Below, piece by piece: positions 20,086-27,892 of a stretch of 49,923 nucleotides of DNA. The position numbers were made by a program, and so were the translations under genes. Source of the DNA: Oxalobacteraceae bacterium (lineage in GTDB: Bacteria > Pseudomonadota > Gammaproteobacteria > Burkholderiales > Burkholderiaceae_D). The notes under the pieces were generated by a model. That model searched no databases. It had not been told where the DNA came from and worked only from the letters and a program-made list of their open reading frames with translations. Numbering within the stretch: position 1 is the stretch's first letter; each line of letters starts with the position of its first letter. Location of the stretch: positions 1 to 49,923 of the forward strand of contig JAGKXB010000014.1 in the NCBI GenBank assembly GCA_021151485.1. Direction: 5' to 3'.

Positions 20086-21056
20086 GTTTTATGAACCCCA
20101 TGAATTCTATGAATAACATGAACGATAACAATTCGCACAACAACACGGCGTCGATTCTGTATCGCGTCGTGCATGAAACGCAGTACCGATATCAACAAAC
20201 CGTAACATTGTCGCAGCAATATCTGCATCTGACGCCTCGTTCATTTGCTGCGCAACAAAGTTTGTCACACCAAATCATGATCGATCCCAACACAGAAGAT
20301 TGGGCACGGCACATTGATTATTTTGGCAATCACACCAAACACATTACCATCAGCATGCCGCATCAAAGCTTGTTGATCAAAGCAGAATCCAATGTCGCGG
20401 TTTATCCACGTTTGTCGTTAGAGCAAATCACACATTCTAGTCATTCTGGCTATTCGATTTCATGGGAAAACTTGCGTGATTACCTCAAAAATGCCCGTGG
20501 CCCGATTGCCCCAGATTTATCGGAAGCCCTACATTTTTTATACGACTCACCACATATCACTTGCAATGCTGAACTAGCACAATTTGCCGCCGCCAGCTTC
20601 ACCCCCGGGCGCATGTTGTTAGAAGCCGCATTAGATTTGACCTATCGCATTCACCATGAGTTTGAGTTTGACCCCAAAGCCACCACCATTTCCACGCCCT
20701 TAAGCGAAGTTCTGTCAGGTCGCCGCGGCGTTTGCCAGGATTTCGCACATCTCATGATCGGTTGCCTACGCAGCCTTGGCCTGCCCTGCCGCTACGTAAG
20801 CGGCTACATTTTGACTATGCCTCCTCCAGGCCAACCCCGCTTGATAGGCGCCGACGCCTCCCACGCCTGGGTCTCCGTCTTTTGCCCTGATTTAGGCTGG
20901 ATTGATTTCGACCCCACCAACGCCTGCCTGGTGCAGCAAGAACACATCACCGTGGCATGGGGACGCGATTTCAGCGACGTCACACCGATGCGCGGGGTGG
21001 TCCTTGGCGGTGGTGAGCATGAGTTGGATGTGCAGGTGACGGTGTTTATTGGTTAG
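20082..21056 (+). CDS. Transglutaminase-family protein
   Basis: Papain-fold transglutaminase-like enzyme of 324 residues. A BTG-type N-domain starts at about residue 25 (SILYRVVHETQYRY), and the catalytic core has GRRGVCQDFAHL (C218), DASHAWVSV (H261) and WIDFDPTN (D277). Translationally coupled to the ATP-grasp/alpha-E fusion by a 4-bp overlap, giving the classic module of an amide-forming ATP-grasp, alpha-E and a transglutaminase-type peptidase. The first ~20 residues are a Met/Asn-rich low-complexity stretch with several in-frame ATG codons, so the true start is uncertain. The opposite-strand defence-like genes begin only 33 bp past its stop. Confidence 0.88.
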   Translation: MSFMNPMNSMNNMNDNNSHNNTASILYRVVHETQYRYQQTVTLSQQYLHLTPRSFAAQQSLSHQIMIDPNTEDWARHIDYFGNHTKHITISMPHQSLLIKAESNVAVYPRLSLEQITHSSHSGYSISWENLRDYLKNARGPIAPDLSEALHFLYDSPHITCNAELAQFAAASFTPGRMLLEAALDLTYRIHHEFEFDPKATTISTPLSEVLSGRRGVCQDFAHLMIGCLRSLGLPCRYVSGYILTMPPPGQPRLIGADASHAWVSVFCPDLGWIDFDPTNACLVQQEHITVAWGRDFSDVTPMRGVVLGGGEHELDVQVTVFIG

Positions 21057-21074
21057 GTGATCACAATACCTAAC
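21052..21074. terminator. Short hairpin between convergent genes
   Basis: GTTAGGT (21052-21058) and ACCTAAC (21068-21074) form a 7-bp stem with a 9-nt loop overlapping the transglutaminase stop codon. It lies in the only gap between two convergent operons. There is no U-tract, so terminator function is a weak inference. Confidence 0.3.
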
Positions 21075-21089
21075 TCGGCTTGTGTTTAC

Positions 21090-22343
21090 TCATTCTGCCT
21101 CCCCTAATGGCAATACCTTGCGCTCATAACTGATTTCAAAACCATCCGGCACTGGCTTAAATGGCTTACGGGGGGAACGGTAGCTGCTCTGAAACTGGCG
21201 CAGTGCCTGAATGTCGATTTCGCCGATCACACAATAGTCAGTGAGACCACCTTTGACCCGCAACACATCACGCTTCCAGCTTTCTTGGAAGGGTGCACGG
21301 ATACGGCTGTCACCATACTGTCTGTCATTGCACTGAATGATATACGCGTGCATATCCAAAGCTGCAGATTCGACCAATGCGTTAAAGGTTTCGGTGTCCT
21401 GATTCCACTCTGGCACGAACAAAGCATCAACTTTGCCACGCAGTGCGGAACGATAGCTGATATTGGTCAGCTCGCTGCACACCAGCATGGCAAATCGGAA
21501 ATCACCGTGCTGAACTATTGGTGGAATGCCGTTTTTCCAACACGTTTCTGGCTTCATCTCAAGTCCTGCCAGACGTAAAAGCTCTCGCTCTTCGTGCAAA
21601 GCCGGGCGCTGTTTGTCCTGACGGTAGATCATGAGTGATGGAAAGCCTAATCCGTCATGCGAAAGAGCTGCCCACACCTGATTGCGCACCAAAGACTTGC
21701 CAGCATGCAAATATTCAATACCAGTAATCAACGAAATACCTCGGCGTTGTAATTTGCGTGCAATGCGAATGAACCAGTGTGCTGGTAGCGCCAGTTCCGG
21801 CAAGATAAGGTAGCGGCTGTCATGCGGCTGGGCGATTACACCATCCAATAACCGGTTCAGTCTGGCGTAACGATCTGCATCTGGATCAATAGAACGAGTA
21901 ACGGCTGCGGTCCAGCTATTCAAATCTGTTTGCCAACTGGAGACTGCAATGCCGTGTTTACGTGACATAGCATCGCCTGGGATCTGCAACACGCCATGTT
22001 TGTCAAAACATGGCGTTTTTTCTTCGAATTTGAAACCGCGCAATGCCTGCACCATAGCCCGCATTGATGCCTGTCCTTTTGCGGTATATGCATCCTTGTT
22101 CAAGATGAACAGTTCGGACACATCAAAAGGACGCGTGGCAAAGAACAGTCCATGTGGCCGTTCACTGAGCTTAGCCCACTTGGCAAGTTGCAAGGTGCCA
22201 TCTAGCACGATGTCTGGCAGTAGATCAGCCACTTCATGGCAGTTGGAGATGGTATTTCGGGCTGGAATGCCGCGTTGGGCGACCATTTCCGATGGCAAAC
22301 CGATGAAACGGAATGGCATGTGCGCCAGATCAAAAGAGAACAA
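21090..22343 (-). CDS. Nitrilase-superfamily protein, in frame with the upstream reverse transcriptase
   Basis: Carbon-nitrogen hydrolase fold, about 417 residues if counted from the codon after the RT stop. The Glu-Lys-Cys triad is recognisable: LILPELALP (E183), YRQDKQRP (K244) and MLVCSELTN (C289), followed by GKVDALFVPEW. Residues 1-150 do not match a nitrilase and may be a linker or RT extension. The frame is continuous with the RT gene and separated only by one TGA. The codon after it is TTG, with no Shine-Dalgarno sequence, and the first ATG is codon 9. RT-nitrilase fusions are known in defence-associated RTs (DRT type 1, UG1; also UG5), where the nitrilase part is needed for anti-phage activity. 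Whether this is a natural split, readthrough or a nonsense mutation is open. Confidence 0.8.
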   Translation of the reverse strand: MFSFDLAHMPFRFIGLPSEMVAQRGIPARNTISNCHEVADLLPDIVLDGTLQLAKWAKLSERPHGLFFATRPFDVSELFILNKDAYTAKGQASMRAMVQALRGFKFEEKTPCFDKHGVLQIPGDAMSRKHGIAVSSWQTDLNSWTAAVTRSIDPDADRYARLNRLLDGVIAQPHDSRYLILPELALPAHWFIRIARKLQRRGISLITGIEYLHAGKSLVRNQVWAALSHDGLGFPSLMIYRQDKQRPALHEERELLRLAGLEMKPETCWKNGIPPIVQHGDFRFAMLVCSELTNISYRSALRGKVDALFVPEWNQDTETFNALVESAALDMHAYIIQCNDRQYGDSRIRAPFQESWKRDVLRVKGGLTDYCVIGEIDIQALRQFQSSYRSPRKPFKPVPDGFEISYERKVLPLGEAE

Positions 22344-24128
22344 TCATGCCTGATAGGTCTGATAGCCTTTCACAGAAAACTGTCGAGGTAAAAATTCGGC
22401 CCCTGGGACTAGTCCATCATGCCAATTGGCCATGTGCCTTTCCCATCCCTGCTTACCTGGTTTAGAAAGTCGTGATGGAAATGCGGCCGTAATGTTTTCA
22501 AGCACACTATTGAAGAGTTGCGCCCGCCACTTGGCGATTGCTTCATCTTCAGATAGTTGATTTTCCGATGGACAAGCTTTGATGCCGATGATGCAGTTTT
22601 CTTTGACTTGCTTGCAAAGCTCATCCAAGGCATTGATGATTTTTCGCAAATCACAGAAATCTTCGCAAGCTGTTGCCAGGCGAATCACACGCGGTAAATA
22701 AACCGCCAAATCGAAGTACTGCGGAAGTACCAAAACATGCTGGATGAAAGCAAGAAAAAAGGCCCGACGATGTTCCTGCCATGTTTCGGGAAGCAAGTCG
22801 CGTTCATAGGCTTCGAAGTCGCGCAACTTGATGGCGAAACCTGCGCGACGCATGGTTAACGCATCGGCTTTGCGAAGGTTGTCAGCAACCTCGCCATCGC
22901 TTTGTGTTGCGGCTAGTAGGTCTGTGCCGACATGGTTAGGTGAGCGTGGTAGCCGAGGCATGGCTCGCCACTCGCTGGCACGTTCATGAATCTGATGAGC
23001 GATAGCATCCACCAGTGTCTTGCCTGAGTCACCTGCCAGCATGAACACTTTATTCTTGGCATTGGCGAAGCGAATTTGACTCTTACACTCGCCTAGCAAA
23101 TAGCCAGGCTGGAAAGCGATTTCCTTTGGCGTTTTTTTCTCATTAACCCAGGCGAGATTGCCATTCGCTCGATCAAATAGCCATGCCCATAACTCATCTG
23201 TGGAGCGAAAGTCTGCGCCGTTTTCCATTACCAGCAGAATGTCGTCAACGTAGCGACCGTAATACAGCGGCACCACTTGCTGCTCAATAGCCCGGTCAAG
23301 ATCAATCAATGCCACGTTGGCGATCACGGCAGATGCAGGAAGCCCTACCGGAAGTCCCTTCTTCAATGGAGTTTTTGCTGCCCATGCCTGCAAGGCATTT
23401 ATAAAGAGACGATGAAGTTTAGCCTCCTCATCGTTGAGACTTAATCCCAGCACATCCTTGACAAAAGCCGGATCGAGCATGAATTGGGGATTAAGTTCGT
23501 GATAGAACGAAGTGACATCTGCTGTGAGCGCAACGATCTTTTTGCCTGCGTCCAGCGCCGTGCGCATGGAATTGATCCCGTTATCACGCCAATCGCGAAA
23601 AGGTTTCAGATAGGGTTCAAATGACCCTAGTGAGAATTCATGGATCTGGCCATTTTGAGTACGACGCAAACGATTGCCTTTAGCGCAGTCTGTCAATTTT
23701 TCATCAAATAAATGACCAACTTTTAGTATCCACAACGTGGACAGCACATGAAAATCAAGACTGCATTGGGCCATCACCCTAAATTCGGCTTTCGGTTTTG
23801 CAACATCATCCTGACTTGCTAACAAGGCGCAGGCATACGTCCACTCCTCTGCCGGAGAAGAAAAGATCAAGCCATTACCATTTTTTTCCTTATATTGCTT
23901 CCAACCATCCATGTTCACTGACTTTGTATTCAGCGTCCAAGTACCAATGAAATCTGGCAACGTCACCCAAGATTCGTCGTCACCATTGATCCGTGCCAGC
24001 AAGAAAGACAGGTGTGTGTGAAGATTTTCCTCGTAGTTTGCAATTGCATCCAGAGACGCATTGGATGAGTAATAAAGATCAACCTTGGTTTTTCGATAAG
24101 CTATCCCGAGGTTTTTAAGAGAAATCAT
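22344..24128 (-). CDS. Defence-associated reverse transcriptase (UG/DRT-like)
   Basis: RNA-directed DNA polymerase of 594 residues. RT motifs are visible: motif A ALTADVTSFYH (D204), motif B KGLPVGLPASAVIANVAL near 257-274 and motif C GRYVDDILLVM with D295 and D296. The C-terminal ~250 residues are helical without a recognised domain. There is no group II intron maturase or retron-type context. The continuing nitrilase frame points to the UG1/UG5 defence-associated (DRT) RTs; exact class not proved. It starts 3 bp after the DUF1016 nuclease gene on the same strand, so the genes form one operon. The product ends at a TGA after YQTYQA, and the same frame reopens at once into the nitrilase. Confidence 0.88.
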   Translation of the reverse strand: MISLKNLGIAYRKTKVDLYYSSNASLDAIANYEENLHTHLSFLLARINGDDESWVTLPDFIGTWTLNTKSVNMDGWKQYKEKNGNGLIFSSPAEEWTYACALLASQDDVAKPKAEFRVMAQCSLDFHVLSTLWILKVGHLFDEKLTDCAKGNRLRRTQNGQIHEFSLGSFEPYLKPFRDWRDNGINSMRTALDAGKKIVALTADVTSFYHELNPQFMLDPAFVKDVLGLSLNDEEAKLHRLFINALQAWAAKTPLKKGLPVGLPASAVIANVALIDLDRAIEQQVVPLYYGRYVDDILLVMENGADFRSTDELWAWLFDRANGNLAWVNEKKTPKEIAFQPGYLLGECKSQIRFANAKNKVFMLAGDSGKTLVDAIAHQIHERASEWRAMPRLPRSPNHVGTDLLAATQSDGEVADNLRKADALTMRRAGFAIKLRDFEAYERDLLPETWQEHRRAFFLAFIQHVLVLPQYFDLAVYLPRVIRLATACEDFCDLRKIINALDELCKQVKENCIIGIKACPSENQLSEDEAIAKWRAQLFNSVLENITAAFPSRLSKPGKQGWERHMANWHDGLVPGAEFLPRQFSVKGYQTYQA

Positions 24129-24131
24129 TCA

Positions 24132-25244
24132 CTACCCCCCTTCTTGCTGTTGCAACTGCTGCAAATCGCTTTCAATCTCTTCTACAGTTGGTAATGCGCC
24201 CTTGAGATTGTCTGGCAATGCCTCGACCAGATTGTATTCACTCACACCCATCGGCTTATTCATGTCGCGCAGGGCAAACTCGACCTCAATGTTGTTTTTA
24301 TCGCGGCACAGCAACAAGCCAATTGTGGGCTGGTCGTCATCGCGTTTAAGCAGGCTGTCCACTGCTGATAGATAAAAGTTGAGCTTGCCAGCGTATTCAG
24401 GGATGAATTTGCGGTTTTTCAACTCCACCACCACGTAGCACTTCAGTGTGATGTGATAGAACAACAAGTCGATGTAGTAGTCGTTGCCCGTAATTTCCAA
24501 GTGGTACTGTCGGCCAACGAAAGCAAAGCCCTTGCCCAGTTCCAGCAAAAATTGGGTGATGTGCTGAGTAAGCTGGCGCTCCACATCCAGCTCGTTGTAC
24601 GGTGCTGTCATGGCCATGAAGTCGAAAGTGTATGGATCTTTGAGTGTCTGTTGAGCCAGATCTGATTGTGGTGGAGGCAAAGTACGGGAAAAATTGGTCA
24701 CAGCCTTACCTACACGAGCATATAAATTAGATTTGAGTTGTAGCGCCAGCACGTCGCGACTCCAACCATGTTCAAGCGTTTGACTAAGGTAAAAATTGGC
24801 TTCGGCCACGTCACGGCACTTGGTGAAAATCAGGATGTTGTGCCCCCAGGGTATTTGGTCAACAGGCTGTTGACCAAATGGTGTGGAGGTGCCGCCGACT
24901 TTGAATGCTTCTTGCTCACTGGCATAGAACTGAAAAAAACGCAGGCAATATTTCAGGTTAGAGGACGATAAACCTTTCAAGTCAGGAAAGGCTTTTTGCA
25001 AGTCTGCCGACAGTTGAGTAATGAGTTTGTCACCCCATTGACTTTGAGCCTGTTTGTCTGCAATCAACGCCCCCAACTCCCGATAAAACAAAATCAACTC
25101 ACGGCTGGCCGCCATTGCCACACGCAAGCGAACGGAGGCAATACGTTGCTTAATAGTGTTGAGCAAATCTTGATATGCGGCCAGCTCGTTGGGCTGAAGC
25201 GTTAAGGGATTAAACATGGTGGGCTCAGTCATGTTAGTTTGCAT
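24132..25244 (-). CDS. YhcG/DUF1016-family PDDEXK nuclease
   Basis: A 370-residue two-domain protein. The DUF1016 N-terminal helical region (about 20-180) has the family blocks FYRELGALIADKQ, FPDLKGLSSSNLKYC and QIPWGHN. The C-terminal PDDEXK nuclease domain has core residues DYYIDLLFYH (D259) and VVVELKNR (E274, K276). The family is found on mobile elements and in defence islands, including beside restriction-modification genes. First gene of a three-gene operon with the RT and nitrilase. The start is uncertain: Met1 sits directly after a terminator-like hairpin with no room for a Shine-Dalgarno sequence, and Met5 or Met10 are alternatives. A Gln-rich stretch near the C-terminus (LQQLQQQ) is notable. 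Confidence 0.9.
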   Translation of the reverse strand: MQTNMTEPTMFNPLTLQPNELAAYQDLLNTIKQRIASVRLRVAMAASRELILFYRELGALIADKQAQSQWGDKLITQLSADLQKAFPDLKGLSSSNLKYCLRFFQFYASEQEAFKVGGTSTPFGQQPVDQIPWGHNILIFTKCRDVAEANFYLSQTLEHGWSRDVLALQLKSNLYARVGKAVTNFSRTLPPPQSDLAQQTLKDPYTFDFMAMTAPYNELDVERQLTQHITQFLLELGKGFAFVGRQYHLEITGNDYYIDLLFYHITLKCYVVVELKNRKFIPEYAGKLNFYLSAVDSLLKRDDDQPTIGLLLCRDKNNIEVEFALRDMNKPMGVSEYNLVEALPDNLKGALPTVEEIESDLQQLQQQEGG

Positions 25245-25245
25245 T

Positions 25246-25268
25246 AAAAAAGCCGCTACGAGAGCGGC
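25246..25268 (-). terminator. Terminator-like hairpin just before the nuclease start codon
   Basis: On the minus strand GCCGCT-CTCGT-AGCGGC forms a 6-bp GC stem followed by six U residues (A-run 25246-25251), an intrinsic terminator shape. It ends one base before the first ATG of the DUF1016 gene. Imperfect direct repeats (TTCAAGT..T.CCGGG) lie just upstream at about 25271-25309. It could end a small leader RNA or attenuate the operon. Confidence 0.55.
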
Positions 25269-25483
25269 CCCGGTAAGACTTGAAGCATTCGCCCGGATAA
25301 CTTGAATCTTGCCCGACGCACAAATACTTCGAAAATCATGCTAGCACAAATTGATCACTCTAGTTTTGATGCACACACACTTTGTGATCATCCCAGAGCC
25401 CAATCCCCCCTCGTTTTTATTTCTATAAAGCAAATTCCTTGCTACACTACGCCGCTCTCACGAGGAACCAGGAAATCTCCCCC

Positions 25484-26899
25484 ATGCTTAAATTTTTCGA
25501 CGAAATGTACCAGGATGGTACTGACACTGTGCGTCAGCATTATCAAGAATTTGCTAAATGGCTTGCTGTGCAGGCGCCTGAAACGATGGCGCAAAAGCGG
25601 ACTGAAATGGATTTGATGTTTCGTCGTGTTGGTATCACGTTTGCTGTGTATGGCGATGATGCGGGTACGGAAAGATTGATTCCGTTTGACATCATTCCAC
25701 GCATTATTTCCGCCATGGAATGGCAGCAGCTCAAGGCTGGATTGATACAGCGCGTGCAGGCGTTGAATATGTTTATTCACGATATTTATCATGAGCAAAA
25801 TATCGTTAAAGCAGGCGTGATTCCCGCTGAACAAATTCTTAAAAATGGTCAATATCGACCAGAAATGCAAGGCGTTGATGTGGCGGCCAATATCTACGCC
25901 CATATCGCCGGGATTGATATCGTACGCGCTGGTGCTGGTGAGTTTTATGTGCTGGAAGATAATCTGCGCGTACCTTCTGGTGTTTCTTATATGCTGGAAG
26001 ATCGCAAAATGATGATGCGACTTTTTCCTGAGCTATTTAACAAAAACAAGATCGCACCGGTCGCGCATTTTCCTGATTTGTTGCTGGACAATCTACGTTC
26101 CGTCGCACCGCTCGGCATCGTCGATCCTACCGTCGTCCTCATGACGCCTGGCATGTATAACTCGGCGTATTTTGAACATACCTTCCTGGCGCAACAAATG
26201 GGGATTGAGCTGGTAGAAGGCAAGGATTTATTTGTCGATCAGGACGTGGTGTATATGCGCACCACTCGCGGCCCTAAGCGGGTGGATGTCATTTATCGAC
26301 GGATTGATGACGATTATCTGGATCCACTGGCTTTCCGCGCTGATTCCGGTCTAGGTGTGCCTGGTTTGTTATCAGCTTATCGCGCAGGCAATGTCACACT
26401 CACCAATGCGATTGGTACTGGTGTTGCTGATGACAAGTCGATTTATCCTTTTGTGCCTGACATGATTGCGTTTTATTTATCAGAGCAGCCAATTCTGAAA
26501 AACGTCCTTACCTACCAATGTCGTAAGAAAGAAGATTTAGATTACACGTTGGCCAACTTATCAGATTTGGTGGTTAAACAAGTCCATGGCGCTGGTGGCT
26601 ATGGCATGCTGGTTGGACCTGCGGCTAACAAGCAGGAGATTGAAGATTTCCGCCAGCAATTACTCGCCAATCCAGAAGGCTATATTGCGCAACCAACTCT
26701 GGCGCTATCAACCTGCCCTACTTTTGTCGAATCTGGCATCGCGCCGCGCCATATCGACTTGAGACCTTATGTATTGTCGGGAAAAACTATTTCGCTGGTG
26801 CCTGGTGGTTTGACACGTGTGGCATTAAAAGAAGGATCGCTAGTCGTCAATTCATCACAAGGCGGTGGCACCAAAGATACTTGGATATTGGAGGTTTAA
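25484..26899 (+). CDS. Circularly permuted ATP-grasp protein
   Basis: Stand-alone ATP-grasp (type 2) enzyme of 471 residues, expected to form an amide or peptide bond using ATP. Family blocks: YVLEDNLRVPSGVSYMLEDR, VEGKDLFVDQDVVYMRTTRG, KRVDVIYRRIDDDYLDPL and LVPGGLTRVALKEG near the C-terminus. ATG 25484 (MLKFFDEMY) is chosen over an upstream in-frame TTG because AGGA lies 10 bp before it. The next gene starts one base after the stop. It is paralogous to the N-terminal half of the fusion at 17461. First gene of the right block with alpha-E and Anbu. Confidence 0.93.
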   Translation: MLKFFDEMYQDGTDTVRQHYQEFAKWLAVQAPETMAQKRTEMDLMFRRVGITFAVYGDDAGTERLIPFDIIPRIISAMEWQQLKAGLIQRVQALNMFIHDIYHEQNIVKAGVIPAEQILKNGQYRPEMQGVDVAANIYAHIAGIDIVRAGAGEFYVLEDNLRVPSGVSYMLEDRKMMMRLFPELFNKNKIAPVAHFPDLLLDNLRSVAPLGIVDPTVVLMTPGMYNSAYFEHTFLAQQMGIELVEGKDLFVDQDVVYMRTTRGPKRVDVIYRRIDDDYLDPLAFRADSGLGVPGLLSAYRAGNVTLTNAIGTGVADDKSIYPFVPDMIAFYLSEQPILKNVLTYQCRKKEDLDYTLANLSDLVVKQVHGAGGYGMLVGPAANKQEIEDFRQQLLANPEGYIAQPTLALSTCPTFVESGIAPRHIDLRPYVLSGKTISLVPGGLTRVALKEGSLVVNSSQGGGTKDTWILEV

Positions 26900-26900
26900 C

Positions 26901-27857
26901 ATGCTGAGTCGCACAGCGGATCATTTATTGTGGATGGCTCGGTATATTGAACGAGCAGAAAATGCAGCGCGCATGCTGGATGTCACGGTACAAACTTCTT
27001 TAATCCCTCAACCGATTGAAATTGCCGAGCAAGGTTGGCGTGCCATGTTGGGCATCTCCAAACTGCAAGAAAAGTTTGATGAAAAGTACGACTACCTCAC
27101 GCCTAAAAACGTGTTGGACTTTATGGTGCGGGATCCCAACAATCCCTCTTCCATCTATTCTTGCCTGATGAGCGCAAGAGAAAACGCTCGCGCAGTACGT
27201 GGCCAGCTCACGACGGAAGTGTGGGAATCGCATAATACGACTTGGCTCTTGCTGCAAGATCGCTTGCACGATGGTTTGCTGGAACAAAATCCCAGCCAGT
27301 TTTTTGAATGGGTGAAATACCGTTCCCATCTATCACGCGGTGTCACCATCGGTACGATGTTGAAGGATGAGGCTTTTTATTTCATTCGCTTGGGTACGTT
27401 TTTAGAACGCGCAGACAGCACGGCGCGCTTGCTTGACGTTAAGTTTTATGGCGCAGAAGAAAATAAAAACGTGAATACTGAAGCCAATACGCAATTCGAT
27501 TTTTATTATTGGACCGCGATTTTGCGCTCAGTTTCTGCGTTTGAGATTTATCGCAAGGTATACCGCGACGTGATTACACCAGAACGCGTCGCTGAACTGC
27601 TCATGTTGCGCGCCGACATGCCGCGTTCTTTGTTGGCTTCTATGGATGAAGTGGTCGCCAATTTAAAAGAAATTCGCAATGACTTATCCAGCGAGACCGA
27701 ACGCCTGGCTGGCAAATTGCACGCGCAATTACAATTTGATTCGATAGACGATATTTTGGAAGCCGGATTGCATGATTATTTGACGCAATTTTTAGAGAAA
27801 ATCTTTGAATTGGGCCAACGTATCAGCCGTGATTTTTTGGTGCATTCGACTACATAA
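26901..27857 (+). CDS. Alpha-E (DUF403) domain protein
   Basis: All-helical alpha-E protein of 318 residues, opening MLSRTADHLLWMARYIERAE, the typical N-terminus. The start at 26901 is fixed by a perfect GGAGG seven bases upstream, overlapping the end of the ATP-grasp gene. An in-frame upstream extension is rejected. These proteins occur next to circularly permuted ATP-grasp enzymes and are presumed partners; biochemical role unproved. It corresponds to the C-terminal part of the fusion at 17461. The 35-bp gap to the next gene contains three AT-rich TTAATAAAAC-like repeats. Confidence 0.92.
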   Translation: MLSRTADHLLWMARYIERAENAARMLDVTVQTSLIPQPIEIAEQGWRAMLGISKLQEKFDEKYDYLTPKNVLDFMVRDPNNPSSIYSCLMSARENARAVRGQLTTEVWESHNTTWLLLQDRLHDGLLEQNPSQFFEWVKYRSHLSRGVTIGTMLKDEAFYFIRLGTFLERADSTARLLDVKFYGAEENKNVNTEANTQFDFYYWTAILRSVSAFEIYRKVYRDVITPERVAELLMLRADMPRSLLASMDEVVANLKEIRNDLSSETERLAGKLHAQLQFDSIDDILEAGLHDYLTQFLEKIFELGQRISRDFLVHSTT

Positions 27858-27892
27858 ATTTAATAAAACTTAATAAAACTTAATAAAAAACT

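Noticed and set aside
20082..20150. Met/Asn-rich N-terminus as a functional repeat
   Set aside because: Likely an upstream in-frame extension of low complexity; conserved transglutaminase sequence starts only at about residue 25.
21052..21074. GTTAGGT...ACCTAAC pair resembling integron attC core sites
   Set aside because: Only 23 bp long with a 9-nt loop; attC sites need about 57 bp or more with extra inner core boxes, and no integron integrase or cassette array is present.
25252..25319. Possible tRNA or tRNA fragment upstream of the RT cassette
   Set aside because: No acceptor/T-arm consensus such as GGTTCGAATC and no foldable cloverleaf; only a short terminator-like hairpin and imperfect repeats.
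27858..27892. TTAATAAAAC-like tandem repeats as a possible CRISPR or regulatory array
   Set aside because: Only three short AT-rich units without spacers, directly before the Anbu start; best seen as a low-complexity leader.
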